In this document: piece after piece, positions 39,389 to 52,856 of the stretch | Numbering within the stretch: position 1 is the stretch's first letter | Layout of the letters: each line of letters opens with the position of its first letter | Assembly: GCA_037975125.1 (NCBI GenBank) | Contig: CM075857.1 | Location: 21,988,822-22,052,821, forward strand | Source: Latrodectus hesperus | Lineage: Eukaryota > Arthropoda > Arachnida > Araneae > Theridiidae | Direction of reading: 5' to 3' | Length of the DNA stretch: 64,000 nt | Notes under the pieces: generated by a model | The model's input: only the letters and a program-made list of their open reading frames with translations | What the model was told of the DNA's origin: nothing | The model's database searches: none | Position numbers and translations under genes: made by a program

Positions 39389-39423
39389 GGTAGTCTGAGT
39401 AACTATGACCTTTCTTATAATTT
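39262..39423. repeat. Inverted duplicate around a (TA)n array
   Basis: The left arm (about 39262-39299) ends AGTTACTCAGACTACCGAAT and the right arm (about 39386-39423) begins ATTCGGTAGTCTGAGTAACT. They are inverted copies of each other across TA at 39300-39386. The right arm matches the normal copy A sequence at 21761, so the left arm is the extra one. With the TA run in between, the whole 162 bp is self-complementary. Confidence 0.9.
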
Positions 39424-40424
39424 GTATGTAACCAAAAATTCAATAATTTGTTAACAATAAAAATTAATTAATCTTATATAATCGTCCAATTTTCAATTAT
39501 AATTATATCAAATAATAATAATATGATACTTATATTCATCTAAAATTAATTTTATTTTAGATTTTCATCTTGTTATAGTAATTTAAATTTCTCTAGTATA
39601 TTTTTATTCTTTTAAGTCTAAGTTCTGGCTATTGATTTTTTAAATATATCGTTTTGATAAACAATGACAGTAGAAATATAAAAGTTTGAGAGCTGAAAAA
39701 AATGTTAATCAATAATATTTTATTCACAAAAATTAAGTTAATCATAACAAAGAATGTTTTTATATGGTATAAAATTAATACTAGGAAAAGAAACTATAAT
39801 TTTTAAAGTATGCTTAGAATTTATTTGATTATTGTTAAACTTATTTAAGCATCCAAATTTAAATACTTTTTCAAACAAAAGGAATTTTATAACATTATGT
39901 AGTAAGAAAATAGTTAGGAAAATATTTTGCAATCTCTTTCCAATACGATGAAACAACAATAATAATATAATATCAATATTTAAAATGATAAGAATAAGAT
40001 AATAAGAATAAGCAATATTTAAAAAAAATCATATAATCTTTTAATTAAAAATGTTAAAGTAATTTTTAACTTTAATCATAAGCGAATTTAAAATTTAAAT
40101 ACAGCATTATTTCTGAATTTTTGTACAATATTCGATATTCACAATTGTTTCGATTTTTCCGCGGTCGGTAATCATTTAGTGACATTTTTAGAGACAGGAA
40201 AATAGCTTGCTGGATGTTGTTTCTTTTGAACCTATTATAAATTATAAAGCCATGTCATTGAACTATTATTGTAGTGAATTGATAATTGTTTACAATTGTG
40301 TAGTTCAGATTTATCCCTCATTTAAGATAAGTTTTTAATTTAAGTGATCTTATATTGTACCACTTGTAATATCCTTAGTGATTTTTATTGACTTATAAGG
40401 ACTGTATAGATAATTCTTGTTTTA
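39424..40424. other. AT-rich duplicated non-coding DNA (copy B)
   Basis: Counterpart of 21761-22799. No gene. Confidence 0.5.
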
Positions 40425-40741
40425 CTTATGACACCTTGACAAGTCAAGCTCATTAGCCTACAGCTACAAAATTAAGTTAGAAGGGTGCGTCTTTCGTTTT
40501 AACCAGAGCACCACGAACGTGAAAGTACAACTTTGCTTTAAGACTCCTACGATAGAGGGTACCACCAGAGGATCCGCTTCCTCAATTTTGACTTTGATCT
40601 GGGATGGGAGGAAATTTCCAGACCATTACAACCATGACTCAAAGACAAGTGCTTCGATTCCACAGATTGGTGGGTCCTTGGCGTCATTGGGAATCGAACC
40701 CAGCCCTTCCGAACGGAAAGGCGATGCCTTAACCACTAGAG
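40425..40741 (-). mobile_element. tRNA-derived SINE, type 1 (copy B)
   Basis: Counterpart of 22800-23126. It keeps the intact B box GGGTTCGATTCCCAATG where copy A has GGTTTCGATTCCCAATG. Confidence 0.85.
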
Positions 40742-41700
40742 TTCTTCTGTTTGGTCCCTGCTTCAAAATCACGAAGACTCCACCTGGCGGCTTCTGTCTA
40801 ACTGGTAGAGCCAAACTCATCACTAGGTACAGGGAAGTATGTTGATGTAACAACAGCCCACAGATAATTCTTCTATTAGTACACAATAAGCTGTGAAATC
40901 TAGCTTACCATCCTCTACCAAGTCAGAGTTAAGACTCTACTAGTTATGTGGAAGCGGCTGGGGAAATGTATAGTTTAGAAGAGAGGATCAATCAGATGCC
41001 CCTTAATACTTGGCCTTCCACCCCTATTATTCTATTTAGAAAACGCTGCGGGGCCGTGGTACCCTAGTGGTTAGGGTATCAGCCTTCCATCCGGAAAAGT
41101 GGGGTTCGATTCCCAATGCCGCCAAAGACCCACCGAGTACATGCGATATACGTGCTCTTTAAATCTGTGGAATCGAAAGTCCTGTGGTCGGTCGTTGAGC
41201 AGTTACCATGGGTGCAATGGTCTGGAGAAATTTACTCCCCCATTAGATCAATGCCAAAATTGAGGGAGCAGATCCTCTGGTGCTGCCATCTATCGGTGGA
41301 TTTGAAGAGCAAAAGTCGTACTTTCACCTTCATGGTGCTCTGATTAAACGAAAGACGCTCCCAATTGACTTAAATTCGCATAGCCAAGGCATAGCGAGCT
41401 TGGCTTGTCCAAGTGTCATTAGAAACAACAACAACAGAAAACGCTGCGACCACAATCTGTTCAATGTGCCTAGGCAGCTTCTCGTGAACACGATAGATCT
41501 TCAGCTGAACTGGTATTCGAACTCATCATCTTCCAATAATCTGAGCAACATCTCAGCTAATCTAGCCACCTCAGCCAAAAGAGTCACATTACTATTTCAA
41601 AACAATCTTTATATTGTAGCTACTAGCATAAAAAATTTTAATCATCACCTTATCAAAGAATATGTATGCAAGAATGTGAAAATATATATTCTCAAACTAG
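40742..41700 (+). pseudogene. Unrecognised coding-like segment split by a SINE (copy B)
   Basis: Counterpart of 23127-24080, with the same two stops before the SINE. After the SINE the frame reads FNVPRQLLVNTIDLQLNWYS, with Asn where copy A has Lys. A 1-base difference near 41664 shifts the last part relative to copy A. The frame is therefore not under visible constraint now. Confidence 0.4.
41051..41435 (+). mobile_element. Full-length type-1 SINE with perfect 13-bp target duplication (copy B)
   Basis: Same insertion as 23435-23819. Here both flanks are AGAAAACGCTGCG (41038-41050 and 41436-41448). The A box has one change (GGTACCCTAGTGG). The 3' stem-loop, CATTAG and AAC tail are intact. 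Confidence 0.93.
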
Positions 41701-41719
41701 AGAGAACCGAATGTTCATA

Positions 41720-43140
<1,421 letters not shown>

Positions 43141-44414
43141 TATATAGACACGGATTCATTTTATAATGTTATTGTGTATCGTGTGAGTTCATGCACTATA
43201 AATTAAATTCATACTATCTTTTATAGCGTGCTTACAATTTTTTTAATTTCCCTCAGATATTCAGCCATAATATAAAAATAAATTCCTAATAATAAACGAA
43301 ATACATTTATTTCTCAAAGATTACAGCACATATTGCTTATTAGAAAGGATAATCATCATTTCTTATTTAGAGAGAGAAAAATTTTATGCTAATACGAAGT
43401 AATATGAAATACAAGAATAACACAAACAAAAATATTATTTCGATGAAAAACATTTAGAAAAAAATTATTTACATAAAAAAATTTGTAGAATTAAAAAAAT
43501 ATTATTGTCAAAAGCACAATCACAATTTGCAAATCAAATAAAGTTATTTGAATATGCAACGTGTCTGTCAAAGTAATAAGGCCACAATAACATTTGAAAA
43601 AAATATATGAATTCAAAGTATACAATGATGCTGATTATTACGATGAATTTTAATATTCCAAGAATCATAATGCAGATAAAGAAAATTAAACAAAAATAAA
43701 ATTTAAAAAATGCATTAGTTGATTTAAATAAAAGCACTTTTAAATTAAATCAATTAATTTGTTACATTTCAAATAATTTTGAACTAAAATTCATCAAATA
43801 TGTTTCATTAATTTATAAGTTCTAGGACTTTAGATTACAAACTTAAAAATTACAAATTCATGTTCATTGTTTAATTTTCCAATACTTATTAAGTCCAATG
43901 TATAATTATAATTAACACATGCAAATAAAATAACATTGACAGACCATGTCAAAACTGCAATTAATTTTATAAAAGAAATTTAATAAAATCATCTTGAAGA
44001 ATTCTCATTAATATTCTGATACCATTTTATTGAGTATTTTTGTTTCAAAGAGTATGATAGAACATGAAAAAGTACTGCAAATAAACAAGAAAATAAAAAG
44101 AGGAACTGATCATGATAAAGAGAAAGAAATCATTGTTTCAAGATGTCATTATAGATCAAGATAAATTAACATATAATGAAGGTTACCTATATCAAATGGA
44201 TCTACCAAAATACTCGCTGCAAAACTTTAAATTCTAGACAATATAGACAGAAAATACTGGATTATGTAAGCTATAAAGTTTAAGAATCTAAAGTGCTTAC
44301 CAATTATGGCAATGATTACAAGTAAATTAAGCATGCGACATTTTATAAATAAAAATTACGAAACAAAATCGGGAAACAGAACTAAGAACACAGTCTTCCA
44401 GAAAACTCTTTTTG
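43141..44414. other. AT-rich duplicated non-coding DNA (copy B)
   Basis: Counterpart of 25559-26846. No gene. Confidence 0.5.
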
Positions 44415-44775
44415 TAACTTATGACACTTGGACATGCGAAGCTCGTTAGCCAATGGCTACGAAATTGAATCAGAAGGCTGCATCTTTCATTTAATCAGAG
44501 CATTAAGAAAATGAGAGTACGACTTTTGCTCTAATAATCCTCCAATAGATGGCACCACCAGAGGATACACTCCCTCAATTTTGATTCCGAGTGGAAACAA
44601 ATTTTGTCCAGATCATTGCACACATGATAATTGTTCAAAGACTGACCCCATGACTTTCGATTCCACAGATTTAACGAGAACTTATATCTCATCGATGAGT
44701 CATTTGCAGCATTGGGAATCGACCCCAGCCCTTTCAGATGGAAGGCCGATGACCAAACCACTAGGCTACCACGAC
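44415..44775 (-). mobile_element. tRNA-derived SINE, type 1 (copy B)
   Basis: Counterpart of 26847-27207, head to head with 44884-45208. Confidence 0.85.
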
Positions 44776-44883
44776 TCACTCTTACTAGACAAAATCAAAT
44801 ACTATTTGAATAACGGAAAACATGAGCATATTACTCTGAGAATGGTAAACTGATTGGTATGATTATTTATACTGTGAAAAATG

Positions 44884-45208
44884 AGCCCCGGTAGCCTAGT
44901 GGTTAGGACATCGGCCTTACACCGGATGGAAAGACGGGGTCTGATTCTCAATGCCGTGTATACCTACCAAGCTCGTTAAATCCGTGGAATCAAAAGTCTT
45001 GTGGTCAGTCGTACCATGGGTGTAATGATCAAGGGAGTGGAACTTCTGGTGGTGCCATCTATCGGAGGAGTGTAAAGCGAAATCTTGCTTTCACCCTCGT
45101 GGTACTTTAGTTAAACGAAAGACACACCCTACTGACTTAAATTCGCATAGCCAATGGCATACTGAGGTTTGCTTTTCCAGGTGCCATAAGAAACAACATC
45201 AACAACAT
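44884..45208 (+). mobile_element. tRNA-derived SINE, type 1 (copy B), with internal deletion
   Basis: Counterpart of 27317-27670. About 40 bp between GGTGTAATGATC and AAGGGAGTGG (near 45028) is missing compared with copy A. Conversely, copy B keeps GACACACCCTACTGAC, which copy A lost in part. Confidence 0.85.
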
Positions 45209-46163
45209 CCTGAACAAATTACGACTCTATGTGTCTAAGTGTTACGAAAGCACGATTTTATTGTATAAGCAATTATTTTCTTTAAAAGTAGTTTGAAGCT
45301 GAATTTAAGTTTTTCTTTAACTAGTCAAAAGATTCAAGCTACTATTGCTCCCATAGATTAGGACATGAAATTCAACATTAAAATATGAAAGCCATTTGTA
45401 AATGATATAGAGATTTATGATATATTTCTACAATATTATATTCTATATATGGTTCTTAAGAAGCTGTCAGATGTAATGTTAGAACAAAGGATAAAAATTT
45501 ATTATATGTGCAGTGGACGTTCGTTTTAACGAACCTCTAATTTACGAACACACAGTTTTACGAAGTAGTGGCTGAACTCAAGCAAGGTTTCATAGACGTA
45601 GTAGTAGTTTTAATTTTCATTTAGGAACTGAAATTTAAAAAAAATATCTTTTTTAGAAACACATATTTCATCTATCTAATGAGTTTTGGCTTAAAACTCA
45701 ATTATAGAATACAGTTTTGACATAATACTCAATTATAATAAAATATCTTTCTTAGAATCAATTTTCACTAATTAGAGCTAATAAAATGCAGCTAATAATA
45801 ATAAAAAAATACTTTATGACATCTCTGAAATGATTTGATCTAACTTAGACAATTTAAAAAAATTATTTTCAAAATGACAGAAGCAAAAAATAATCATAAA
45901 AATAATGTGAGATAAATAATATTCTAATTATTTTACATAAGCAAACTATTTCTGACATTACATAAGTAATTTACAGAAATATGTGAATTGGAGTTGAAGT
46001 TCTGAATACATATTTAAAAAATAGTTTAATCTGCATATAATATAATACAAATATTTTCTTAGTAAGTACCAATTTCTTATTGAAGATTATTTTCTGAATA
46101 TTCGGTTTATATTGCGTTCATTCTGTATTAATACATTAATTTAGGAAATAGGATATATTAATT
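45209..46163. other. AT-rich duplicated non-coding DNA (copy B)
   Basis: Counterpart of 27671-28629. It holds only the transposon-end-like piece at 45511-45570. Confidence 0.5.
45511..45570 (+). mobile_element. Possible pogo/Tigger-type terminal fragment (copy B)
   Basis: Same as 27971-28030, identical in the terminal CAGTGGACGTTCG block. Confidence 0.4.
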
Positions 46164-46175
46164 AATAAATATCAA

Positions 46176-46479
46176 GCCACCCAACTTGTCTAGTGGTCAG
46201 CATTCCTGACTGCGGATAAGGAGGTCCTGGGTTCGAATCCCGGCTCGGGCATGGAAGTACTTTCTCTATCTATCCTGTCTTTGTCCTTTCCTTGTATGAA
46301 TGAGGTGTGAATGGTTGCCTACCCTATAAACGGGTACCTATAGCATGTGTGTAGAGCAAAGTCGTACTTTCACCTTCATGGTGCTCTGATTAAAACGAAA
46401 GACGCTCCCAATTGACTTAAATTCGCATAACCAAGGCATAGCGAGCTTGGCTTGTCCAAGTGTCATTAATAACAACAAC
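46176..46479 (+). mobile_element. Complete chimeric type-2 SINE with 11-bp target duplication
   Basis: The tRNA-like head (CCACCCAACTTGTCTAGTGG, B box GGGTTCGAATCCCGG) and middle (GGCATGGAAGTACTTTC, CCCTATAAACGGGTACC) resemble the type-3 SINEs. From AGCAAAGTCGTACTTTCACC onward it is the type-1 3' half, through CCAAGGCATAGCGAGCTTGG to CATTAATAACAACAACA. It is flanked by AATAAATATCA at 46164-46174 and 46480-46490. The duplication's right breakpoint (46424) lies within it. Confidence 0.92.
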
Positions 46480-46490
46480 AATAAATATCA

Positions 46491-48932
46491 TAATTAATAA
46501 AACAATATAATGTTTTTTTATAAAATTCTATCTCTTAAATAACAAATTCCTAACAAAATTTTAAATTGCCTTTTTTATTTTATATGCGTCTTCCATAATT
46601 TTACAATTAATTAATGAACTGCAGTTGGATTGATAAAATATTTAAGTAAATTTTCTTCCACTCTTCCCGAAGAAAGAAACATGGCCTTCAGAAAAAAAAA
46701 TTAGATCTTATTATCCGCTAGAGCTGACTGAACTCGAATTCTTGCAAAGATTAGAAACGACTTTACGCGAAATCGGCTTATTGCAGAAGATCTATTGTCA
46801 AGATTAGGAAGCATTTCTCTACCACAAGCAGTGAAGCTAATCCTTTACGGCAGTGGTGTTCAAAAAAGTCAACCTTTTAAAACACTTTTTATTAGTCAAG
46901 CCAACAGAAACATTGGGAAAATGAGACTTTTAATTGAAGTTTCTTGAAATAAATATTTCGTGAAAAGGATACATTTAAAAAAAGAAATTATTCCTGGAGT
47001 ATTTAAAGTCGAAAACAATATTATTATTTTCAAAAACAAAAAATACTTTCTTCGAATCGTTCAACAGAATTTAATACTTCGACAACTTTGGAATTATGAT
47101 GTTTATCTTAAAACAAGGAAAGATATGAATATTTTAAGCAATAGTTAGTGTAAAATGTATTGTGTGTTTTCTTACGTAATTTATAAAATAGTGTGTTGAA
47201 TCAAATTTTTTTTGTTTGTGTAAAGCACAATGACTTATAACACTCATCCAACACGAAATAAGAATTATACTTCCACAAACACCAGCTGTTTCTGCAAAAC
47301 ATTGTAATGATTTTAGAGGTTTCCAAATTAAAGTTAATTAAAATTTCTGAATAAATATGTTAATATATATAAAGAAACTAAAAAGTTATTCGAAGTTCAT
47401 AGTGTATATTATATATTTAACACTTTAATTTAATCAAAATCAGAAGAACTCTCTTCTGATTTTTCTTATATCTTATACCTTGTAAGATTTGTTTCTGTTT
47501 TTAAACATTTTTGTGATAATAAAGGATGAATGTTTTATACTTTTAAATATTATCAAACATTTTAAATTACTATTCTGCTATAAAAACTTTATATCCCGTT
47601 TGCTTTTTTATTGATATGAAATTTTATATTCGAGTTTTTATATTTTTTACAGTATTTATGTAATTTTCTGTTACTTCTTTTGATTGTTTTTCCTTGAATA
47701 AGAACTTTAAAAATACGCAGAGAATACTTTAAAGCAAAAAAGATAATTCTTTCATCTCACTCGCATTCTTTTAAGCATGAATGATATTTCTCTTTCAACT
47801 GACTTAAATATTTGGAAAAAGAGGAGCTTTCTTTATGAAATACTAGCTGAATATACCCACTTCACTGGTTTCTGTTAGAATAATTCTCTTAATCCGGTTC
47901 AAGGAATTTACAGTTTGAACCCGATTTACCACATTCTTATTGAGTTAAAAGTTTCCCATTTGGAAACACGGATTACAGGAAACACGCTTAATGAGATTCT
48001 TGTAAAAATTAATTTTTAAGGCATTAAGTTGAGAAACATTTGATATTTTTATATAACACACATTTTTATATGCACTCATTTGATATTTTTTATATAAGGC
48101 ATACCTCGAAAAAAACTCAATAGAACTTTAAAATTTTTGTTATAGTTTTAATTTAAACGTGAAACGTATCCTAAATCTTTCAAATATTAGATAAAAGCTG
48201 TACTGATTAATGATACAGACAGCGGCATGTAAAATTGACTCTTCATAATATTCATTATATTCTTTACAGGTATTTCTTTATATTCGTATACTACTTTTTG
48301 TCAAAAAAAAAACTTGTGGAAGGGCCCCATATTTTTTGAGACAAAAGTGAACAGGGAAAATTCGACCTAGTAATATTTGAGGAGTTTTATTCAAACTTTT
48401 CAGAAGAGAAGATTCAGTGATGCTATTTCCAGCAATTTGGTGCAACATGTCACTGATCAAATCATAATTGTTTCTTGTGCATGAGATCTTACACCTAAGA
48501 AAACAATCAGGAAAGGATTGTGGTCTACTGGGTCACATGGCCTGTCCATTCATGACTTTCATTGAGGAGACTATAGGAAAAATACATGAAACACTTGCAA
48601 TCAGAAAAAGGGGAATAATCATATTTAATACATAATATTTCACTCCATGACTTGAATTTACGGTCCAGTTACAAATCCCATACTCTGCACAATTCAGAAT
48701 TTTTCTTAAGCAACTTGTATGGAATCTTTCGCCTAATCTTAAAGCCCGACCATTTGAGTATAATCAGTTGCTTCAAGTGTAAATATCATATGGCATATTT
48801 GCGATGTGTAATCATTCTAGGAATCTCCTTATGAAATTGGCGTTCTTGGCGTGATGTTCTTATGAAAGCATGCATGGAATGATGATGCAGAAAAACGAAG
48901 AAAATTCTAAGTAATTTTAGAAACTATTATGT
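46491..48932. other. AT-rich stretch with two unassigned reading frames
   Basis: One plus frame (46731-46948) reads RNDFTRNRLIAEDLLSRLGS to VKLILYGSG and looks protein-like but is short and has no recognised homologue. A second, minus frame is listed at 48278-48763. The rest is AT-rich with near-repeats such as CATTTGATATTTTT (48038 and 48077). Confidence 0.35.
48278..48763 (-). pseudogene. Possible exon remnant with a membrane segment, unrecognised
   Basis: A minus frame of 162 codons contains only one internal stop (TGA 48533-48535). It reads LYSNGRALRLGERFHTSC, then a Cys-rich part (CAEYGICNWTVNSS, with two possible N-glycosylation sites). A hydrophobic stretch, VLNMIIPLFLIASVSCIFPIV, could span a membrane. 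After the stop it continues PSRPQSFPDCFLRCKISC to FFLTKSSI. I recognise no family. In DNA this AT-rich such a long frame is uncommon, but an overlapping plus frame is also open, so chance is not excluded. Confidence 0.3.
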
Positions 48933-49152
48933 CCATGGGAGCCTAATGGTTAGGTCATCGGCATTCAGTCAAGAAAGACTGGGTTCGTTAAATCTGGATG
49001 GTGATGCCATCTATCGGAAGAGTCTTAAAGCAAAGTCTTAATTTCACCTTTGTGGTGCTCTGATTTAAAGGAAAACGCACCCTTCTGACTTAATTTCTTA
49101 GTCATCGGCTAACGAGCTTGGCTTGTCCTTGTATTATAAGCATCAACAACAA
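48933..49152 (+). mobile_element. tRNA-derived SINE, type 1, internally deleted
   Basis: Head CATGGGAGCCTAATGGTTAG, a B-box region reduced to CTGGGTTCG, then directly TTAAATCTGGATGG and GATGCCATCTATCGGAAG. About 150 bp of the body is missing. The end is GCTTGGCTTGTCC, then CATCAACAACAAAA. Confidence 0.8.
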
Positions 49153-50023
49153 AAATTACTGTAACTTTAAAAGATCATGAACTTTTATCAAACAATTTGA
49201 ATGAAGATAACATGCTCATCTATGAATTTCGACACACAGAAACAAACTCCTTCCTAAACTTTCAATTTAAGATTTAGGACTGTGAACTCAGATTTAATTT
49301 GTACGTGAAATGTATCGGAAGATGAAATTTTTGTGTGAATACAATCTATGAGAATGAAATAAAAATACTTTTAGATATCAAATAAGAAGAAAATGACGTA
49401 ACGTTGTAATCATGTCTACAAACAGCAGATAAATATCAAGATTGAGGTACATTTTTGATGAATAACAACAATGCTTACCTATATAGAAAAATTGCAAAAA
49501 TGTGTTTTCAAAAACGTAGTAGCTTAGGAACAAAATTAAATAAGTGATTATTTTCCCTGGTTTTTTTCTCAAAAAAATAAGAAATGTTTTAATAGTAAAT
49601 AGAATTTAATAGAGAATCGAAAATTTTATTTTGCATAAGTTTTTAAATTGTTATTATGTAAATTTTCTGACTGTACTTTAAGAGAAAGAACTATTTCCTT
49701 AAAAAATTAGTTTGAAGTCCTGGCAGTTTTATTTGTCTATTTTTACGATGCTGTGATTTTAAGAACTTTTTTTATCGATTCTTAAGAGTTCCTAAAAAAG
49801 AGCGTCCAGTATATACACTGAAATAAATAGAAACACAGAATTAAAATTTTCTGACTGAAGTTTTGTTAAATGTGAAAAATGAAATTTTACGTTTTTAACA
49901 CATGGAAAACATACATTACAAAATAATTTAATAAGAGCTTCACAAAACCATATTTTGCATCACGAAATGAAGCTTTGAATAGATTAGCTAAAAGCAAATC
50001 TAATGAGATTTATAATGCTAGAA
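49153..50023. other. AT-rich non-coding stretch
   Basis: No gene or element recognised. Confidence 0.5.
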
Positions 50024-50025
50024 AA

Positions 50026-50337
50026 CGGCCGTGATATCCTGGTTGGTTAGCGTTCTTTCTCGTTATCACAAGGAAGTAACTTCGAATCCCAACCCAACCG
50101 CTGATGGCAGCTGGTACATGTTAAATATGTCATGGTCGCAATGTCCTTCATGTGAAATGATACTTCTTTGAGAGGCAGGACAAGTCTGGGGGTCTTCTGC
50201 TTGATCCTTGATCCTATGTTATAAAAACCAACTGTCTGGGCTACGATAGAACACCCATTTGGTTCCTCACTATATAAATTGACATCACTTCCGCCTGTTG
50301 TAGGGCAGAAGTGTGAAAATCCTTGTATGTGAACATT
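50026..50337 (+). mobile_element. tRNA-derived SINE, distinct type (type 4)
   Basis: Head CGGCCGTGATATCCTGGTTGG and a B-box-like AACTTCGAATCCCAACCC. The body (GGTACATGTTAAATATGTC, GGGCTACGATAGAACACC, GTTGTAGGGCAGAAGTG) differs from types 1-3. No clear tail is seen; a mariner begins at 50341. It is possibly 3'-truncated. Confidence 0.65.
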
Positions 50338-50340
50338 ATA

Positions 50341-51596
50341 CGAGGGTTACTCTGAAATTTTTGAGATACGGGCAGACGAGAATTTAAAAAATAAAAATAA
50401 CGGTTTAATTTTAAAGTACAAAGTATTTTAACACAGAAGATGATTTTTTACTGACTTACTTCAACTTGTTTAGCGTGGAATAAATTTTAAACAGAAGAGA
50501 AAATGGAGTTGACGCGAGAACATTTTCGCGCTATAATTTTCTACGATTTCAAAGCAGGACTAAATCAAGCAGAATGCGTTCAACGGTTCCATTTAGCATT
50601 TGGTGATGAATCTCCAGCTCGTGCTACTGTATTCAGATGGTTTAGAGAATTTAGAAGAAGTCGCAATTTTCTTCAGGATGAAGAACACACAGGAAGGCCG
50701 CCGTCGGCAGTAATCCCGTATAATGTGTCTGCCATACGAAAAATGTTAATGGATGATAATCGCTGTACCTATCAAATGATACAGAAGGAACTTAACATTA
50801 GATTTGCAGCCATACACAAAATCATTCATGAAGAATTGCTTATGAAAAAAGTAGTTTGCCATTGGGTTCTCCATAATCTAAGTGAGCATCAAAAAGAGGA
50901 GCGTGTCAGAATCAGTAAAGAAACTCTTAATATGCTGAATGATGGTGGCCACCGCATCATTTCGAAAATTGTAACAGGTGATGAAACGTACATACCGTTT
51001 TTGGACGTTCCAACACGTCAAGAAAGCAAAGTATGGGTCTTTGAAGATGATCCCACGCCGACAATGGTGAAAAAACAACGCGCACTGAAAAAAGTGATGT
51101 ATGCCGTTTTCTTCAGAAGTACGGGATTGGTCAAAGCCATCAGGTTGGAAGGACAGTAACAGCTAACTGGTATACCACTAAATGTCTTCCAGAAATTCTA
51201 CAAGAACTGAATGTTAGGGGAATAATGCTTCACCATTACAATGCATCTTCACATACAGGCGGATTAACAGTTGAGTTTCTTAAGCAAAAACAAATTAAAG
51301 TGATCGAACATCCGCCGTATTCACTTGATCTAGCTATGAGCGACTTTTGGTTATTCTTTAATCTAAGAAAGAACTTACGTGGACGTCGTTTTCATTCAGA
51401 AGAAGAGATTTATGTGGCTATAAATACATTTTTTTCATCTATTCTAAGAAATAAATGGCTTGAGGCTTTAATCTGTGGAAAATTCCTCTACAAAAGTGCA
51501 TTGATGCTGGAGGAGACTACTTTGAACACACCTAAAATTTTGTAAGTATAACTTTAAAAACCTAGTTGTATCCCAAAAATTTCAGAATGACCCTCG
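50341..51596 (+). mobile_element. Near full-length mariner element
   Basis: The ends CGAGGGTTACTCTGAAATTT (50341) and AAATTTCAGAATGACCCTCG (51596) are inverted repeats of about 28 bp, flanked by TA on both sides (50339-50340, 51597-51598). The length of 1256 bp is normal for a mariner. It encodes one plus-strand transposase that has decayed. Confidence 0.95.
50503..51545 (+). pseudogene. Mariner transposase with Asp-to-Tyr active-site change and two frameshifts
   Basis: MELTREHFRAIIFYDFKAGL begins the N-terminal HTH domain, with VFRWFREF and a linker EHTGRPPSAV, then a second HTH (TYQMIQKELNI). The first catalytic Asp is in VTGDETYIPF. At about 51157 a 1-base loss breaks the frame: GLVKAIRLEGQ and a stop. 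The next frame continues TVTANWYTTKCLPEILQEL. The second catalytic site reads LHHYNASSHT, where mariners have Asp in place of Tyr. The third is LAMSDFWLF, with 34 residues between (DD34D spacing). A second frameshift near 51468 hides the normal ending (FNLWKI to AGGDYFEH). Length and order are otherwise complete. Confidence 0.93.
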
Positions 51597-51598
51597 TA

Positions 51599-52380
51599 TA
51601 ACAACATAAGACTTGGTGAATCCCGTTTGTTAGGAAGTTATTAAAATCAGGATTTTTTTATCTTTCGAGAATGTTCTTCCTCGCAGTGACATCTTGAGAA
51701 AAAGGGAAACACATTCACTGAAGAGGGAAAACATTACTTTTCTAAAAAATTTAGAAACAAATAATAGTAGATATTGCTATTTAAAAAAGGGGGAAATACA
51801 ATAAAAAGAGTTAATCCTTTGCTAAATACTTTTTATTTATTTCCAGAGGTAACGCATAAATGACAATTTTAAGGGAAAGAAACCAATTTCTCTTCTTTCA
51901 TTAAACATGTGAGCAAAATATTACATAGCTTAAAGTAATTGAATGGTGATATAAGCAACATTACAAGAGTTTATGCTTTTAAACTATTACAAATATTGTA
52001 ATCAAAATTTTGAATTTCAAAATAAAGAATAAAGTTATTTTTATTTCAAATTAGCCAGAGATCGAAATGCTAATGTATGCGTCACGCCATTGCATACAGC
52101 CAGTCTCGATTCAATCCAGGACAAAATTTCGGCAAACATAACAAATGCTTTATTTATATAGATCTTCTATTGCTTCATAGACAGGAAAAAGACTTCATAT
52201 AATATCTTCTCATTAATGACTTTTTTGAGTGAATCAAACTTATAATATTCCCATTTTAATCTTGATAAGCCCTTAAAAACAAAAAGAGCAATCTATATTA
52301 TGTAAACTCGTTAATGTTTAATTTGTGTTTAACGTTCTTATATTTCTAATTAATGTAACTAGACATCATAATTCTTTTCC
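51599..52380. other. AT-rich non-coding stretch
   Basis: No gene or element recognised. Confidence 0.5.
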
Positions 52381-52381
52381 A

Positions 52382-52664
52382 ACGGCGGGCATTTGGGTGA
52401 TGAACCCTATGCCACAACAAGGCCGGAAACTGCTACTTCTTTTCCGTTATCCAGCGGGCACCTGTGAACCAAGTTACAAAGGCGAGTAGCGTTGCTCGCG
52501 CCATACCACCACAAACCCGTTTATAGGGTGGGCTACATTCATACATCTTCACAGAAGAAAGGAAAAAAAAAAGAAAGTAACATCCATGCCTTAAACGGGA
52601 TTCGAACCCGGGAACCACAGCTCAGGTGTCGGGAACGGTAACCACTCAGCCATCGGTCGGCCCA
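52382..52664 (-). mobile_element. tRNA-derived SINE, type 3
   Basis: Minus-strand head GGCCGACCGATGGCTGAG, with TGAGTGGTTACCG (A box) and CCCGGGTTCGAATCCCG (B box). Body GGCATGGATGTTACTTTC and CCACCCTATAAACGGG, end CCGGCCTTGTTGTGGCATAG to CCCGCCGTT. Related to 4543-4819. Confidence 0.82.
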
Positions 52665-52856
52665 TAAATTATAATTGCAATTATTCATGTCTGAGTCATT
52701 GGGATCTTGTTTTGCCATTTACTGACTATTGGCAAGCAATCTTGCATCGATTCAAACTTGTGGACTCTTCTCATTGCATCTTGTGTGAAGGCAGTGTTTG
52801 CATAGGTCCCGAATGTCTTTAAGATTTTTCTGCTCTCAGGGATATCCATGATTCTA

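Noticed and set aside
46960..47148. 62-codon plus frame
   Set aside because: Lys/Ile/Asn-rich, as expected from AT-rich DNA; no motif, and no continuity with the frame at 46731-46948.
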